From: RHKX01 sp046330415 | Lineage (GTDB): Bacteria > Actinomycetota > Thermoleophilia > Solirubrobacterales > 70-9 | Length of the DNA: 64,000 bases | Assembly: GCA_046330415.1 (NCBI GenBank) | Contig: JAXLSW010000013.1 | Coordinates: 62,001 to 126,000, forward strand | Direction of reading: 5' to 3' | Part shown: in pieces, positions 46,423 through 55,351 of the stretch | Position numbering within the stretch: the stretch's first letter is position 1 | How the letters are laid out: the number at the start of each line of letters is the position of its first letter | The notes under the pieces: model-generated | What the model saw: only the letters and a program-made list of their open reading frames with translations | Database searches by the model: none | Told to the model about the DNA's origin: nothing | Made by a program: the position numbers and the translations under genes

Positions 46423-48402
46423 GTGGAAGCGAGCACCGCCCTCTACGAGCGACGGGCCAGAGCCAGCGGCGCTCTTCCGCGACCCGGCCTGGGCGCCGCC
46501 CTGCTCGCCGCGCTCGCGCTGGTCGGGCCGGTCCTGATCGCGGTGCCGCTGGCGCTCGACGACGGTGGCTACGCGTTGATCGGGCGAAGCCGGATCGGGC
46601 TCCTGGTCTGGTGGCTCGCGGTCCTCGGCGTGGCGCTCGGAGTCGGCATCACCGGCCGCCCGTTCGGTCGCACCGGCTGGATCGCCGCGGCCTCGCTCGG
46701 CGGGCTGGCAACCTGGACGCTGCTGTCAGCGCTGTGGAGCTCCAGCCCCGAGCGCTCGCTCGTCGAGGCCGGGCTGGCGATCACGGCGCTCGGCGCCTTC
46801 GTCCTCGCGACGTTGCTGTGCCGGGCCGGACAGGCGCGCCGGCTCGGAACGGGGATCGGCCTCGCCTGCACCGGAATCATCCTGCTCGCGCTCGGAACCC
46901 GCTTCTTCCCGGGACTGGCACCCCCCCAGGAGGCCGCCGAGGTCTTTCCGGGCTTCGAGGCGACGCTCTCGTTCCCGTTCAACTACCCGAGCGCGCTCGG
47001 CGCCGCCGCGGCGATCACGGTGCCGTTGCTCCTGCATCAGACGGGGGCGCGGACGCTGGCGGCGGCGGCGCTGGCGGCGGCGGCGATCCCGGCGGCCGTG
47101 CTCGTCGCCTGGCTGACCGGCTCGGCGCAGGCCCTGCCGCTCTGCGCTCTCGGCGCCCTCGCCTACGTACTCCTCAGCGACCAGCGCGCCGCCCGCCTGG
47201 CAACCGTGCTGGTCGGGTTCGCCGGCGGCGCGCTGCTGATCGTCGCCTCGCACGATCGCGGTGCCTTCGAGCTCGCCTCGGGTGGCGCCGCCGCGACCCG
47301 CCAGGGGCACGAGATGCTCGCGTTGACGATCACCGTCGCGATCGCCGTCGCCGCCTACCAGGTGGCGATCGCGCTTGCCGCCCGGCACGCGCGGTTGAGC
47401 CGCACCAGCGCGCTCTGGAGGCGGGCGAGGTGGCCCGCGCTGGTCGCCGTGATCGCGGCGGCGCTCGTCGCTGCCGCGGCCTGGTCGCTGCCGGACCGGG
47501 TCGCCGACGGCTGGCAGACCTTCAAGGGCAAGACCACGGTCGAGGACACCAACCGCGCGAGCCAGATCACCGATCTCTCGGGGCAGAACCGCTACCAGTA
47601 CTGGTCCTCGGCGGTCCGGGCGTTCGAGTCCGACCCGCTGACCGGGATCGGCGCGGGCACGTTCGAGTACTGGTGGGCGCGGGATGGTTCCGAGACGCAG
47701 TTCGTCCGCGACGCTCACTCGCTCGCATTCCAGACGCTCGCTGAGCTGGGGCTCGTCGGGGCCGCGCTGCTGGCGGCTCTACTGATCACGGTCGTCGTCG
47801 GTGGCGCCGCCGGCGCGATCAGGTGCGGGCGCGATCGCGATCGCAGCCTGCGCGCGGCCGCGGTCGGCGGGGCGCTCGTCTTCTGCGCCTCCGTCACCGT
47901 CGACTGGACCTGGGAGTTCGCGACCCTGACGATCGTCTTCGCCGTGCTCGCGGCGCTGGCGGTGGCCGCCGGGGATCCACCGGCGGCGGCCGCCGGCGCG
48001 GCTGACGCCCGGCGTGGCCCGCGCTGGGCGCTCGCCGCCCTCGGGCTCGCGGCGATGGTCGCCATCTACGTTCCCTTCGCAGCGGCCTCGGCGCTCGCGG
48101 CCAGCAAGGCGGCGGCGGGCCGTGGCGACAGCGGCGAGGCGCTCGAGAAGGCCCGGGAGGCGGCTCGGCTGGAGCCGTTCGCGGCCGCCCCGGAGCTGCA
48201 GGAGGCGCTGATCCTCGAGGGCCTCGGCGAGTTCTCCGCGGCGCTCGGCCCGGCGCGCCAGGCGACCGAAAACGAGCCTGAGAACTGGCGCAACTGGCTG
48301 ATCCTCTCGCGGATCAACGCCGAGGCCGGGCACCCGGCCGCAGCCGTGGCGGCCTACCGGCGGGCGCGGACCCTGAACCCGAGATCGCCGATCTTCGAAT
48401 GA
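46423..48402 (+). CDS. O-antigen ligase/polymerase-like membrane protein with C-terminal TPR
   Basis: 659 residues from GTG 46423. About 12 membrane segments, the Wzy_C region (NRYQYWSSAVRAFESDPLTG, GAGTFEYWWARDG, DAHSLAFQTLAELGLVGA), then TPR-like helices from about 545 (ARLEPFAAAPELQEALILEG, ENEPENWRNWLILSRINAEAG). A paralogue of 7381-9383. Likely joins or polymerises glycans outside the membrane. Its stop overlaps the next ATG (ATGA). Confidence 0.8.
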   Translation: MEASTALYERRARASGALPRPGLGAALLAALALVGPVLIAVPLALDDGGYALIGRSRIGLLVWWLAVLGVALGVGITGRPFGRTGWIAAASLGGLATWTLLSALWSSSPERSLVEAGLAITALGAFVLATLLCRAGQARRLGTGIGLACTGIILLALGTRFFPGLAPPQEAAEVFPGFEATLSFPFNYPSALGAAAAITVPLLLHQTGARTLAAAALAAAAIPAAVLVAWLTGSAQALPLCALGALAYVLLSDQRAARLATVLVGFAGGALLIVASHDRGAFELASGGAAATRQGHEMLALTITVAIAVAAYQVAIALAARHARLSRTSALWRRARWPALVAVIAAALVAAAAWSLPDRVADGWQTFKGKTTVEDTNRASQITDLSGQNRYQYWSSAVRAFESDPLTGIGAGTFEYWWARDGSETQFVRDAHSLAFQTLAELGLVGAALLAALLITVVVGGAAGAIRCGRDRDRSLRAAAVGGALVFCASVTVDWTWEFATLTIVFAVLAALAVAAGDPPAAAAGAADARRGPRWALAALGLAAMVAIYVPFAAASALAASKAAAGRGDSGEALEKAREAARLEPFAAAPELQEALILEGLGEFSAALGPARQATENEPENWRNWLILSRINAEAGHPAAAVAAYRRARTLNPRSPIFE

Positions 48403-48617
48403 GCGCCGATCTCGAATCGCCCGCGGAGGTTGAGGCACGCCTCGTCGCGGGTACCCCGCGGCCGCAGGGCGGGTTTCGCCGCCGCCTCCGCGCCCTCATC
48501 ATCGCCGGCAGCACCGACCTCGTCGGCCCGCGGCCGGCGCGGCTGCGCATCCTCATCGCCGCCGCGATCGCCGTCGGGACGATCGTCTTCGCCGCCGCCG
48601 TCGTCGCGATCCGCTGA
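48399..48617 (+). CDS. small single-pass membrane protein
   Basis: 72 residues from ATG 48399, coupled to the ligase gene. Cytoplasmic-looking N-terminus with a GGFRRRLRALI amphipathic stretch and one C-terminal helix (LRILIAAAIAVGTIVFAAAVVAI). Tail-to-tail with an ECF sigma factor gene. It could be a ligase partner or a small anti-sigma-like anchor; no family recognised. Confidence 0.5.
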   Translation: MSADLESPAEVEARLVAGTPRPQGGFRRRLRALIIAGSTDLVGPRPARLRILIAAAIAVGTIVFAAAVVAIR

Positions 48618-48628
48618 GCCGCGGCGGG

Positions 48629-49147
48629 CTACGGGTCGGTCAGCTCGGCGCGCAGCTTGCGCAGCGCCCGCGAGTTGATCTGGTGCGCGTTCGCCTCGCT
48701 GATCCCGAGCAGATCGGCGGTCTCGCGGGCGCTCATGCCACCGCCGTAACGCAGCGCCAGAACCTCGCGCTCGGCCTGCTGGAGCCGCCCCAATGCCCCG
48801 GCGAGGCGAGGGTCGAGCCCGATCACCAGCGTCTCCGGGCCGGGCGCCGTCCCGGCCGCCAAATCCTCGGCGCGTCCCGGGTCATGCGGGGTCTCCCTGA
48901 TCGGCCTGCGCACCTCGTCGATCAGCGCGTTTCTGGCGATCGCCAGCAGCCAGGTCCTGGTCGAGCCCCGCGTCGGGTCGAACCGCTGCCAGCCGCGCAG
49001 CGCCCGCTCGAAGGTGAGCTGGGTGAGGTCCTCGGCGGTCTCGCGCGCCGAACAGCGATGGGCCAGGTAGCCGTAGACGTCGCCGAGGTGCCGCTCGTAG
49101 AGGTCGGCGAACTCGGCCGCCCTCCTGCTCAGACGCGGTTCATCCAT
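48629..49147 (-). CDS. ECF-type RNA polymerase sigma factor
   Basis: 172 residues from ATG 49147. Region 2: LYERHLGDVYGYLAHRC, AEDLTQLTFERALRGW. Region 4: LGRLQQAEREVLALRYGGGMSARETADLLGISEANAHQI (helix-turn-helix). No anti-sigma gene is plainly adjacent, though a small membrane protein lies convergent at 48399-48617. It may control genes of this locus; no target promoter could be fixed. Confidence 0.85.
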   Translation of the reverse strand: MDEPRLSRRAAEFADLYERHLGDVYGYLAHRCSARETAEDLTQLTFERALRGWQRFDPTRGSTRTWLLAIARNALIDEVRRPIRETPHDPGRAEDLAAGTAPGPETLVIGLDPRLAGALGRLQQAEREVLALRYGGGMSARETADLLGISEANAHQINSRALRKLRAELTDP

Positions 49148-49169
49148 CGTCCTGATCCGTTCCCGACCA

Positions 49170-50534
49170 TCACCCAGCGAACAACAGCAGGATCGCGATG
49201 ACCGCGCCCGCGGAGCATATTCCAGCGCCGAACATCCGGCTGACCTCCCGCACCCAGTCGGGGCCGAGAAACCGGAGCGAGCGGATCTGGACTACGCAGG
49301 TGGCGTATCCGACCAGGCTGGTTCCCAGCGACACCCCGACGAGCCCGTACCGGATCGCGAGCGGGATGCTCAGCGCGAGGTTGAGCGAGGCGGCGAAGGC
49401 GGCGACGATCAGCATCGTTCGCAGCGGCGCGATCGCCTGCATCACCCGGAACAGCAGCAGCGAGAACCCGATCCCCGGCACGCCGACGGCGAACCCGGCC
49501 AGCGCCGAGCGGACGAGGTCGGTGGAGTGCTGGTCGAACGCGCCCCGCTGGAAGGTGAGCTCCACCATCGCCGGCCCGGCAACGGCGAAGAGCAGGCCGA
49601 GGATGACGATCGCGTTGACCATTCGCCGCAGCTCCACGACCGAATCCCGCAGCGACTCGGCATCGCGCCGGCTCAGCGAGAACGTCGCCAGGACGAGCGG
49701 GCCAAGCGCGCCGATGACGATGCCGATCGGCAGCAGCACGAACCGGTTGGCGTAGCTCAGCGCCGCCAGATTTCCGGTCCCGAGCCGAAAGGCGACGGCG
49801 CGATCGGTCAGCTCCTGCACGACCGTGAACGAGTAGGCGGCGGCGATCGGGATGCCGATCCCGAGGACCGTCTTGATCGGAGCTGCGAGCCCGCCCGCCC
49901 GCGTCCGCAGACCGCGCTTGGTCGCGACGCGGAGCACTAACGCCGATGCGATGTTGCCCAGCGACCAGCCCAGCGCGATCGGGACCGTGCCGATCTGCTC
50001 GCCGGCCAGCGCGATGACGGCGAGCCCGGCGATCGCGCCGAGCGACCAAAGCGACTGCACCCCGATCTGGAAGGCGACCCGCCGCTCGAGCGTGAGCCGC
50101 GCGTTGCAGACCGCGATCAGCGTCGTAACGCCAACCGAGGGAGCGAGCGCGACCGTGATCGCGGCGACCTGTCCGGGGTCTGCCTCGGGCTGGACGATCA
50201 GGATCGCGATCGCGGATGCGACGATCGCGAAGCCGAGGGCGACCAGCGCGCCGACCTTGGCGGCGCTCGCCGTTAGCGCCTCCGCGGCCGCGTCGCGCCG
50301 ATCCTCGTCGAGGCCCCCGAGAACCCGCACGGAGGACGCGTAGAACGTCTCGCCGACGAACAGCGTCGCCACGCCGGCGACGATGAACGCGGCCGCGAAG
50401 CGGTCGGCCTCGGCGCTGGTCCCGAAGTAGAACGCCAGACCGAGCTCGCGGATGAAACCGAGCCCGCGCGAGGCGAGGAAGACCAGCACGAGCGAGCCGA
50501 TACCGGCTGGCAGTTGCCGCTGGACCCAGCTCAT
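49170..50534 (-). CDS. MurJ/MviN-like lipid-linked oligosaccharide flippase
   Basis: 454 residues from ATG 50534, with ~13-14 membrane segments. MurJ-like pattern: SRGLGFIRELGLAFYFGTSAEADRFAAAF at the N-terminus and LTFQRGAFDQHSTDLVRSALAGFAVGVPG in the middle. In a polysaccharide locus with WecA and Wzy homologues it probably serves as the Wzx flippase. It could instead be an extra lipid II flippase. Upstream 50535-50783 holds no gene or clear element. Confidence 0.8.
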   Translation of the reverse strand: MSWVQRQLPAGIGSLVLVFLASRGLGFIRELGLAFYFGTSAEADRFAAAFIVAGVATLFVGETFYASSVRVLGGLDEDRRDAAAEALTASAAKVGALVALGFAIVASAIAILIVQPEADPGQVAAITVALAPSVGVTTLIAVCNARLTLERRVAFQIGVQSLWSLGAIAGLAVIALAGEQIGTVPIALGWSLGNIASALVLRVATKRGLRTRAGGLAAPIKTVLGIGIPIAAAYSFTVVQELTDRAVAFRLGTGNLAALSYANRFVLLPIGIVIGALGPLVLATFSLSRRDAESLRDSVVELRRMVNAIVILGLLFAVAGPAMVELTFQRGAFDQHSTDLVRSALAGFAVGVPGIGFSLLLFRVMQAIAPLRTMLIVAAFAASLNLALSIPLAIRYGLVGVSLGTSLVGYATCVVQIRSLRFLGPDWVREVSRMFGAGICSAGAVIAILLLFAG

Positions 50535-50783
50535 CCCGAACCCCGATCGGTCGGCGGATGACCGTCTGCCGGCCCGCAGTCCGCTGCGGCACCAGCTGCA
50601 ACGAAGTCGCTTGAGTTGGCGTGATCGACCCATCGGCGCGCCCTGCATGGTCCGCGCCGTCCGATCGGCCCTTCTGGCGAGGCGGCCGGTGCAGGAGCCG
50701 CCTGACTCTTCCAGATCAGGCGAGCGCCGGTTCCGCGGCGACCAGCCCGCGGCGCGGTGCGGTGGAGGCCCGCGGCGGCGGGC

Positions 50784-52172
50784 TCAGCGCAGCTTCCAGA
50801 CGAAGCTCGCCTCACCGCCGGCCCGGGCCCGCAGCTTCGCCCGTCCGAGCTGGCGCACCTTGCCGGCGAAGATGCGGTTGCGGCCCGCCCGCAGCGTGCC
50901 GATCCGCCTCCAGCCCCGACCGCTCTTGCGCTCGATCGTGACCTTGCCGGCGACCGGTGCCTTGCCCCAGACCCGCAGCCGCTTGCCCTTGCCGCTGCTG
51001 TCGGCGACGAACGGGAACCGGTAGGCGAGCGCCGAAGGCTTCGGCTTGCCGTTCAGGTAGTAGAGCCCGATCCCGGGCAGTTCGGCGTTCGGCTCGCCGT
51101 CGCGGATTCGCAGATAGATCGCGGCCTCGGCCCCCGCCTTCCAGAACAGGTAGAGGGACTCGGCTATGTAGCGGGCCTGGATCGCCGGCCGGTAGCCGAA
51201 GCTCGACGGGGGTGAGCTTGTCCACCAGAACTCCGTCACCCAGAGCGGATGACGGCCGCCGGGCGCGACCGTGCCCGCCCGCTCGGCCTTCCTGAGCAGC
51301 CGCTGCAGCGCCGGCAGATCCGGCGTCGTGACGTCGTCGCGGTTGATCGCCGACTGCTGCGGCGGGCCGGAGGTGCTGATCGTGTCGTGGGCGAGGATGT
51401 CGAAGTGCGGCTTCTCCGCGCAGTCGCTCTCGCGGCTGATGCAGAGCGTGTCGCGCCAGAAGCGCAGCGGCCGCATCCGCTCGCCGCCGGGATCGTCGCC
51501 GTACGGCCCCGTTCCACCCGTGATCACCTGGTTGCTCCCGTCGACGGCCTTGACCCCAGCGTAGAAGCTGTTCAGCAACCCCCTGTAGATCGCCGGGCTC
51601 GCGGCCCGCTTGCCGTCCCACTGCGGCGTCAGGTGCGAGTTCAGGTTTGGCTCCGCCCATGCCTGGTAGTAGCGAACCCGCGGCAGGGGCTCGGAGGCTC
51701 CGGGCGGCACGAAGCTCCCCGAGTAGCGGGTGGCGACGGCCTCGGCGAAGTCGCGGAGGTCATCGGGGTCTGGCTTCCAGGTCCCCGCGTTCACGTCGTC
51801 CGGCCGTCCCGCTCCCTCGGCCCAGGCTGGGGCCCAGTGCACCGACAGAACCGGCTCGAGTCCGCGCGCCGATGCGTCGATCACAAAGTCGTCGACGGTG
51901 CCCCACGAGTACGCCGGATCGGCGGGATCGCGGGGGTCGAAGTTGGGGCCGGGGTGGGTCGGCGCGGTGCTCGACCAGGTGATCGCGGTGAGGGCCAGCT
52001 CGCTCCCTTCGGCCTCGGTCTGATCGAGCCAGCGCTGGCGCTCGACGTCATCGCTGGAGCGGAAGAGGCCGTCGAAGATCCCCATTCGCAGCGGGTGCTT
52101 GGCGCCCGCCGGGGGCGCCAAGCAGAGCGCCAGCAGCGCCACGGCGGCGGTCGCGATCAGGCCGCGGCGCAC
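50784..52172 (-). CDS. secreted PslG-like glycoside hydrolase, variant active site
   Basis: 462 residues from GTG 52172, with GGAG nine bases upstream, giving a clean signal peptide (LIATAAVALLALCLAPPAGA). Fourth member of the family seen at 1-4376. The usual NEP before the acid/base Glu reads AEP (YYQAWAEPNLNSHL), so the conserved Asn of clan GH-A is lost. The second Glu sits in VTEFWWTSSPP. Basic C-terminal beta domain kept. It may have altered activity or mainly bind glycan. Confidence 0.75.
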   Translation of the reverse strand: MRRGLIATAAVALLALCLAPPAGAKHPLRMGIFDGLFRSSDDVERQRWLDQTEAEGSELALTAITWSSTAPTHPGPNFDPRDPADPAYSWGTVDDFVIDASARGLEPVLSVHWAPAWAEGAGRPDDVNAGTWKPDPDDLRDFAEAVATRYSGSFVPPGASEPLPRVRYYQAWAEPNLNSHLTPQWDGKRAASPAIYRGLLNSFYAGVKAVDGSNQVITGGTGPYGDDPGGERMRPLRFWRDTLCISRESDCAEKPHFDILAHDTISTSGPPQQSAINRDDVTTPDLPALQRLLRKAERAGTVAPGGRHPLWVTEFWWTSSPPSSFGYRPAIQARYIAESLYLFWKAGAEAAIYLRIRDGEPNAELPGIGLYYLNGKPKPSALAYRFPFVADSSGKGKRLRVWGKAPVAGKVTIERKSGRGWRRIGTLRAGRNRIFAGKVRQLGRAKLRARAGGEASFVWKLR

Positions 52173-52384
52173 CGCGGGGTCTCCGGAGCGGTCAGGTCCA
52201 TGCTCAAGAGTACGGCCGTACCGCCGCCGCCCTGACACCAGCTTGGTCGCCGGGCTCCCGAATCGCAGACGGGACAGCGGCCGAGTGAATTACCCTCGTC
52301 GAACCCAGGACCGGGGAATCCGGGGCCGACCATCCGGGTCCGATCGTAGCGGGCAGGATCGGTCGGCCTCGGCCACGCGACGGC

Positions 52385-52390
52385 TAGCCT
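52385..52390 (+). promoter_or_regulatory. -10-like TAGCCT, near-leaderless start
   Basis: TAGCCT lies 12 bases before ATG 52403 (GTG 52391 and GTG 52400 are also in frame). Similar TAnCCT boxes precede other starts in the window. The 230-bp divergent gap 52173-52402 shows no other element. Confidence 0.3.
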
Positions 52391-52402
52391 GTGCCGCCCG
52401 TG

Positions 52403-53446
52403 ATGCAAGTGCAGGCCCGAAGCGCGTACACGGCTACAGCGGCGAGTTCCCGCGTGCGGATGGCGGCGATGGCCGGTCCCCTGAGCCACGCCGGCATCGA
52501 GTTACACTATAGACCGACACTTAGCGAGTTTGAATACCAAACTCTACATTCGGACGTATCGAGGCGCGAGAAGCTCGCATCCCTCGCCGCCGCCGCGCGC
52601 CGTCTCCGCCGCGACAAGGACAACGCGGGTTTGAGCCTGATCCAGCGACTCCTGTTTCCCGCTCGTCTACCGGGTCTCGACCCACCCGCCCGTCTGGACG
52701 CCTACGACTTCGACGACGCGCTCTTCCTCGGCTCGATCAGCGACCAGAACCGCGGGGCCTCGATGCTCAAGCAGGAGGCAAGGCGGTGGCGGGCCTACGT
52801 CAGGAGGGCACGGCTCGTGACCGCTGGAAACGCGTACCTGGCCGGACAGGCGCGCGCGGCGGGCGCGCGCCGGGTCGAGCTGCTGCCCTCGTGCGTCGAG
52901 CCGGCCCGGTACGAGCTCGCTCACCACGATGAGCGTGAGGTGATCACGATCGGATGGATCGGATCGCAGACGACCGCCGCCTACATCGGGCCGGTTATGG
53001 AGGCGGTCGCGAACCTGCATGCCGCGGGGCACAGGGTCAGGCTGCGGCTGGTCGGCGCGGGCTCCGTCGGCTCCTTCCCGTGGCTGGAGGGGCGTCAGTG
53101 GGCCCTCGACCGCGAGGCCGCCGACCTTGCCGGATTTGACATCGGCGTCATGCCGATGCCCGATACCGCCTGGGCCCGTGGCAAGTGCGGATACAAGCTG
53201 CTCCAGTACTTCGCCGCGGGCGTGCCGGCGATCGCGAGCCCGGTCGGCGTCGGCACGGAGATGATCGGCAGCGAGCGGGGGCTGCTGGCGCGGTCGGTGC
53301 AGGATTGGGAGCGGGCGATCGTCGAGCTCGCCGCCGACCGCGAGGCGCGGCGGCAGATCGGGGCGACGGCTCGCGCCTACGTCGAGGATCACTTCTCCTA
53401 CTCGCGCTGGGCGCCCGAGTTCGCCTCGATGCTGAAGGAGCTGTAG
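52403..53446 (+). CDS. glycosyltransferase (GT4-like, single GT-B chain)
   Basis: 347 residues from ATG 52403. Conserved features: SSRVRMAAMAGPLSHAGIE, DAYDFDDALFLGS, VTAGNAYLAGQARAAGA, ITIGWIGSQTTAAYI, FDIGVMPMPDTAWARGKCGYKLLQYFAAGVP. These fit glycosyltransferases of polysaccharide clusters. Codons 52502-52558 (TTA, AGA, CTA, CAA and others) are AT-rich (23 of 57 bases G or C) although the surrounding gene is strongly GC-rich, a sign of a patch with another history. Confidence 0.75.
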   Translation: MQVQARSAYTATAASSRVRMAAMAGPLSHAGIELHYRPTLSEFEYQTLHSDVSRREKLASLAAAARRLRRDKDNAGLSLIQRLLFPARLPGLDPPARLDAYDFDDALFLGSISDQNRGASMLKQEARRWRAYVRRARLVTAGNAYLAGQARAAGARRVELLPSCVEPARYELAHHDEREVITIGWIGSQTTAAYIGPVMEAVANLHAAGHRVRLRLVGAGSVGSFPWLEGRQWALDREAADLAGFDIGVMPMPDTAWARGKCGYKLLQYFAAGVPAIASPVGVGTEMIGSERGLLARSVQDWERAIVELAADREARRQIGATARAYVEDHFSYSRWAPEFASMLKEL

Positions 53447-53469
53447 CCGCTGCTCGGGAAGTTCAGGCC

Positions 53470-55329
53470 ATGTGCGGAGTAGCGGGGTGCGCCTCGGTCG
53501 CCGGGCCGGTCAGCTCCGAGCGGGTGGCGGCGATCTGCGCCGCGCAGGTCCATCGCGGGCCGGATTCGCGGGGGCTGCACGTCGCCGACGAGATCGGCCT
53601 CGGGATCCAGCGCCTCGCGGTGATCGATCTCGAGCGTGGCGACCAGCCCGTCTACAACGAGGATCGCTCGGTCGTCGTCGTCCTCAACGGCGAGATCTAC
53701 AACTTCCGGGCCCTCCGCGAGGAGCTGCGCGCCCGCGGCCATCGTTTCGCGACCGGATCCGACACCGAGGTCATCGTCCACCTCTACGAGGAGCTGGGCG
53801 ACCGGCTCGTCGAGCGGCTCGACGGGATGTTCTGCTTCGCGCTGTGGGATGCCGACGCGCGTCGCCTCTTGATCGCGCGCGACCGCGTCGGCAAGAAGCC
53901 CCTCCACTATCACCTCGCCCCCGATGGAACGCTGACATTCGCCTCGGAGCTCGGCGCGCTGATGCGCGATCCCTCGATCTCCCCCGAGCTCGACCGTGCG
54001 TCGCTCGACCAGTACCTCGCGCTCGGCTACGTCAACGCGCCCCGGTCGATCTATCGCGATGTCCGCAAGCTCGAGCCGGGGCGGCGGATCGTCTGGCAGG
54101 ACGGTCGCATCAAGATCGAGCGCTGGTGGCGGCTCGACTACTCGGAGCGGCCGGAGGCGCCCACCGGGGAGCTGGTCGAGCGGCTCCGCGACGAGGTTCG
54201 GGAGGCGGTCCGCCGGCGCCTGATCGCCGACGTTCCGCTCGGGGCGTTCCTCTCCGGCGGCATCGACTCCGCGATCGTGGTCGCGCAGATGGCCGAGCTG
54301 GTCTCCGGCCCGGTCCGGACCTTCACGATCGGCTTCAGCGACGAGGGCTACGACGAGCGCCGGGCCGCGCGAACGATCGCGGAGCGGTTCGGCACCGATC
54401 ACACCGATCTCCAGGTCACCCCCGACGCGGGCGAGATCCTGCCGCGGCTCGTCCATCACTTCGGCGAGCCGTTCGCCGACTCCTCAGCGATCCCGAGCTT
54501 CTACCTCGCTGAACTGGCTCGCTCGCACGTGACCGTCGCGCTCAACGGGGATGGCGGCGACGAGAGCTTCGCCGGCTACCGGCGGCACCTGGTCGGCGCT
54601 CGGACCGCCTGGCTCGATCGCGTGCCGTCGCGGCCGCGTCGGGCGATCGCGCGGGTCGCCGATCGGACGCTGGGTGGCCGCGACGCGCGGTCAGCCCGCG
54701 AGTACGCGGGCCGGCTGCTCGGGGGCATCGGGCTCGATGGCGTCGACCGCTACCACTCCTACCTGAGCGTCTTCAGCCCCGACGAGCGCCGGGCGCTCTT
54801 GGCGGAGCCGACGCCGGAGGTGAACGAGTCGCCGTTGCGGGCGCCATGGAACTCGGCGACCGGCCACGGCGAGCTGAGCCGGATCCTCCAGACGGACGTC
54901 GAGACCTATCTGCCCGGGGATCTGCTCGTCAAGATGGATATCGCGACGATGGCGCACTCGCTGGAGGCCCGATCGCCGCTGCTCGACCATCACCTGATGG
55001 AGTTCGCCGCGGGCCTTCCGGATCGCCTCAAGCTGCGCGGCCTGAGTAAGAAGTGGATCCTCCGGCAGGCGTATCGCGGCACCATCCCCGACGCGACGCT
55101 GGATGCGCCGAAGCGCGGTTTCGGCGTGCCGCTGGCGAGCTGGTTCCGGGGGCCGCTGGGGGAAATGGCTCGCGAGCGCCTGGCGGGGGCCGACGCCTGT
55201 GGAGGCCTGATCAGGCCGGAGCGGGCGCAGCGGATCGTTGCCGAGCACCGCGCCGGCAAGGCCGACCGCTCCGCCCAGATCTGGACGCTGCTGGTCCTTG
55301 ACGAGTGGTGCCGGCAGGGGCGGGGCTGA
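53470..55329 (+). CDS. asnB: glutamine-hydrolysing asparagine synthetase (AsnB)
   Basis: 619 residues from ATG 53470. N-terminal amidotransferase domain begins MCGVAGC (Cys2 nucleophile), with VHRGPDS and NGEIYNF. The synthetase domain has the P-loop GAFLSGGIDSAIV and LNGDGGDESFAGY. Complete in both domains, so an ordinary AsnB of the kind common in exopolysaccharide clusters. In lasso systems a homologue closes the ring, but nothing here marks it as one. Confidence 0.85.
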   Translation: MCGVAGCASVAGPVSSERVAAICAAQVHRGPDSRGLHVADEIGLGIQRLAVIDLERGDQPVYNEDRSVVVVLNGEIYNFRALREELRARGHRFATGSDTEVIVHLYEELGDRLVERLDGMFCFALWDADARRLLIARDRVGKKPLHYHLAPDGTLTFASELGALMRDPSISPELDRASLDQYLALGYVNAPRSIYRDVRKLEPGRRIVWQDGRIKIERWWRLDYSERPEAPTGELVERLRDEVREAVRRRLIADVPLGAFLSGGIDSAIVVAQMAELVSGPVRTFTIGFSDEGYDERRAARTIAERFGTDHTDLQVTPDAGEILPRLVHHFGEPFADSSAIPSFYLAELARSHVTVALNGDGGDESFAGYRRHLVGARTAWLDRVPSRPRRAIARVADRTLGGRDARSAREYAGRLLGGIGLDGVDRYHSYLSVFSPDERRALLAEPTPEVNESPLRAPWNSATGHGELSRILQTDVETYLPGDLLVKMDIATMAHSLEARSPLLDHHLMEFAAGLPDRLKLRGLSKKWILRQAYRGTIPDATLDAPKRGFGVPLASWFRGPLGEMARERLAGADACGGLIRPERAQRIVAEHRAGKADRSAQIWTLLVLDEWCRQGRG

Positions 55330-55332
55330 GGC

Positions 55333-55350
55333 GCCGAACCGGCGTTCGGC
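55333..55350. terminator. hairpin between convergent genes
   Basis: GCCGAA, loop CCGGCG, TTCGGC: a 6-bp stem extended by GAGG/CCTC with a bulge, in the 22-bp gap between asnB and the convergent NTF2-like gene. No T tract. Confidence 0.4.
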
Positions 55351-55351
55351 C

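Noticed and set aside
53470..55329. AsnB as a lasso-peptide cyclase
   Set aside because: Intact Cys2 glutaminase and complete synthetase motifs look like a standard AsnB of polysaccharide loci; no adjacent precursor or B1/B2.
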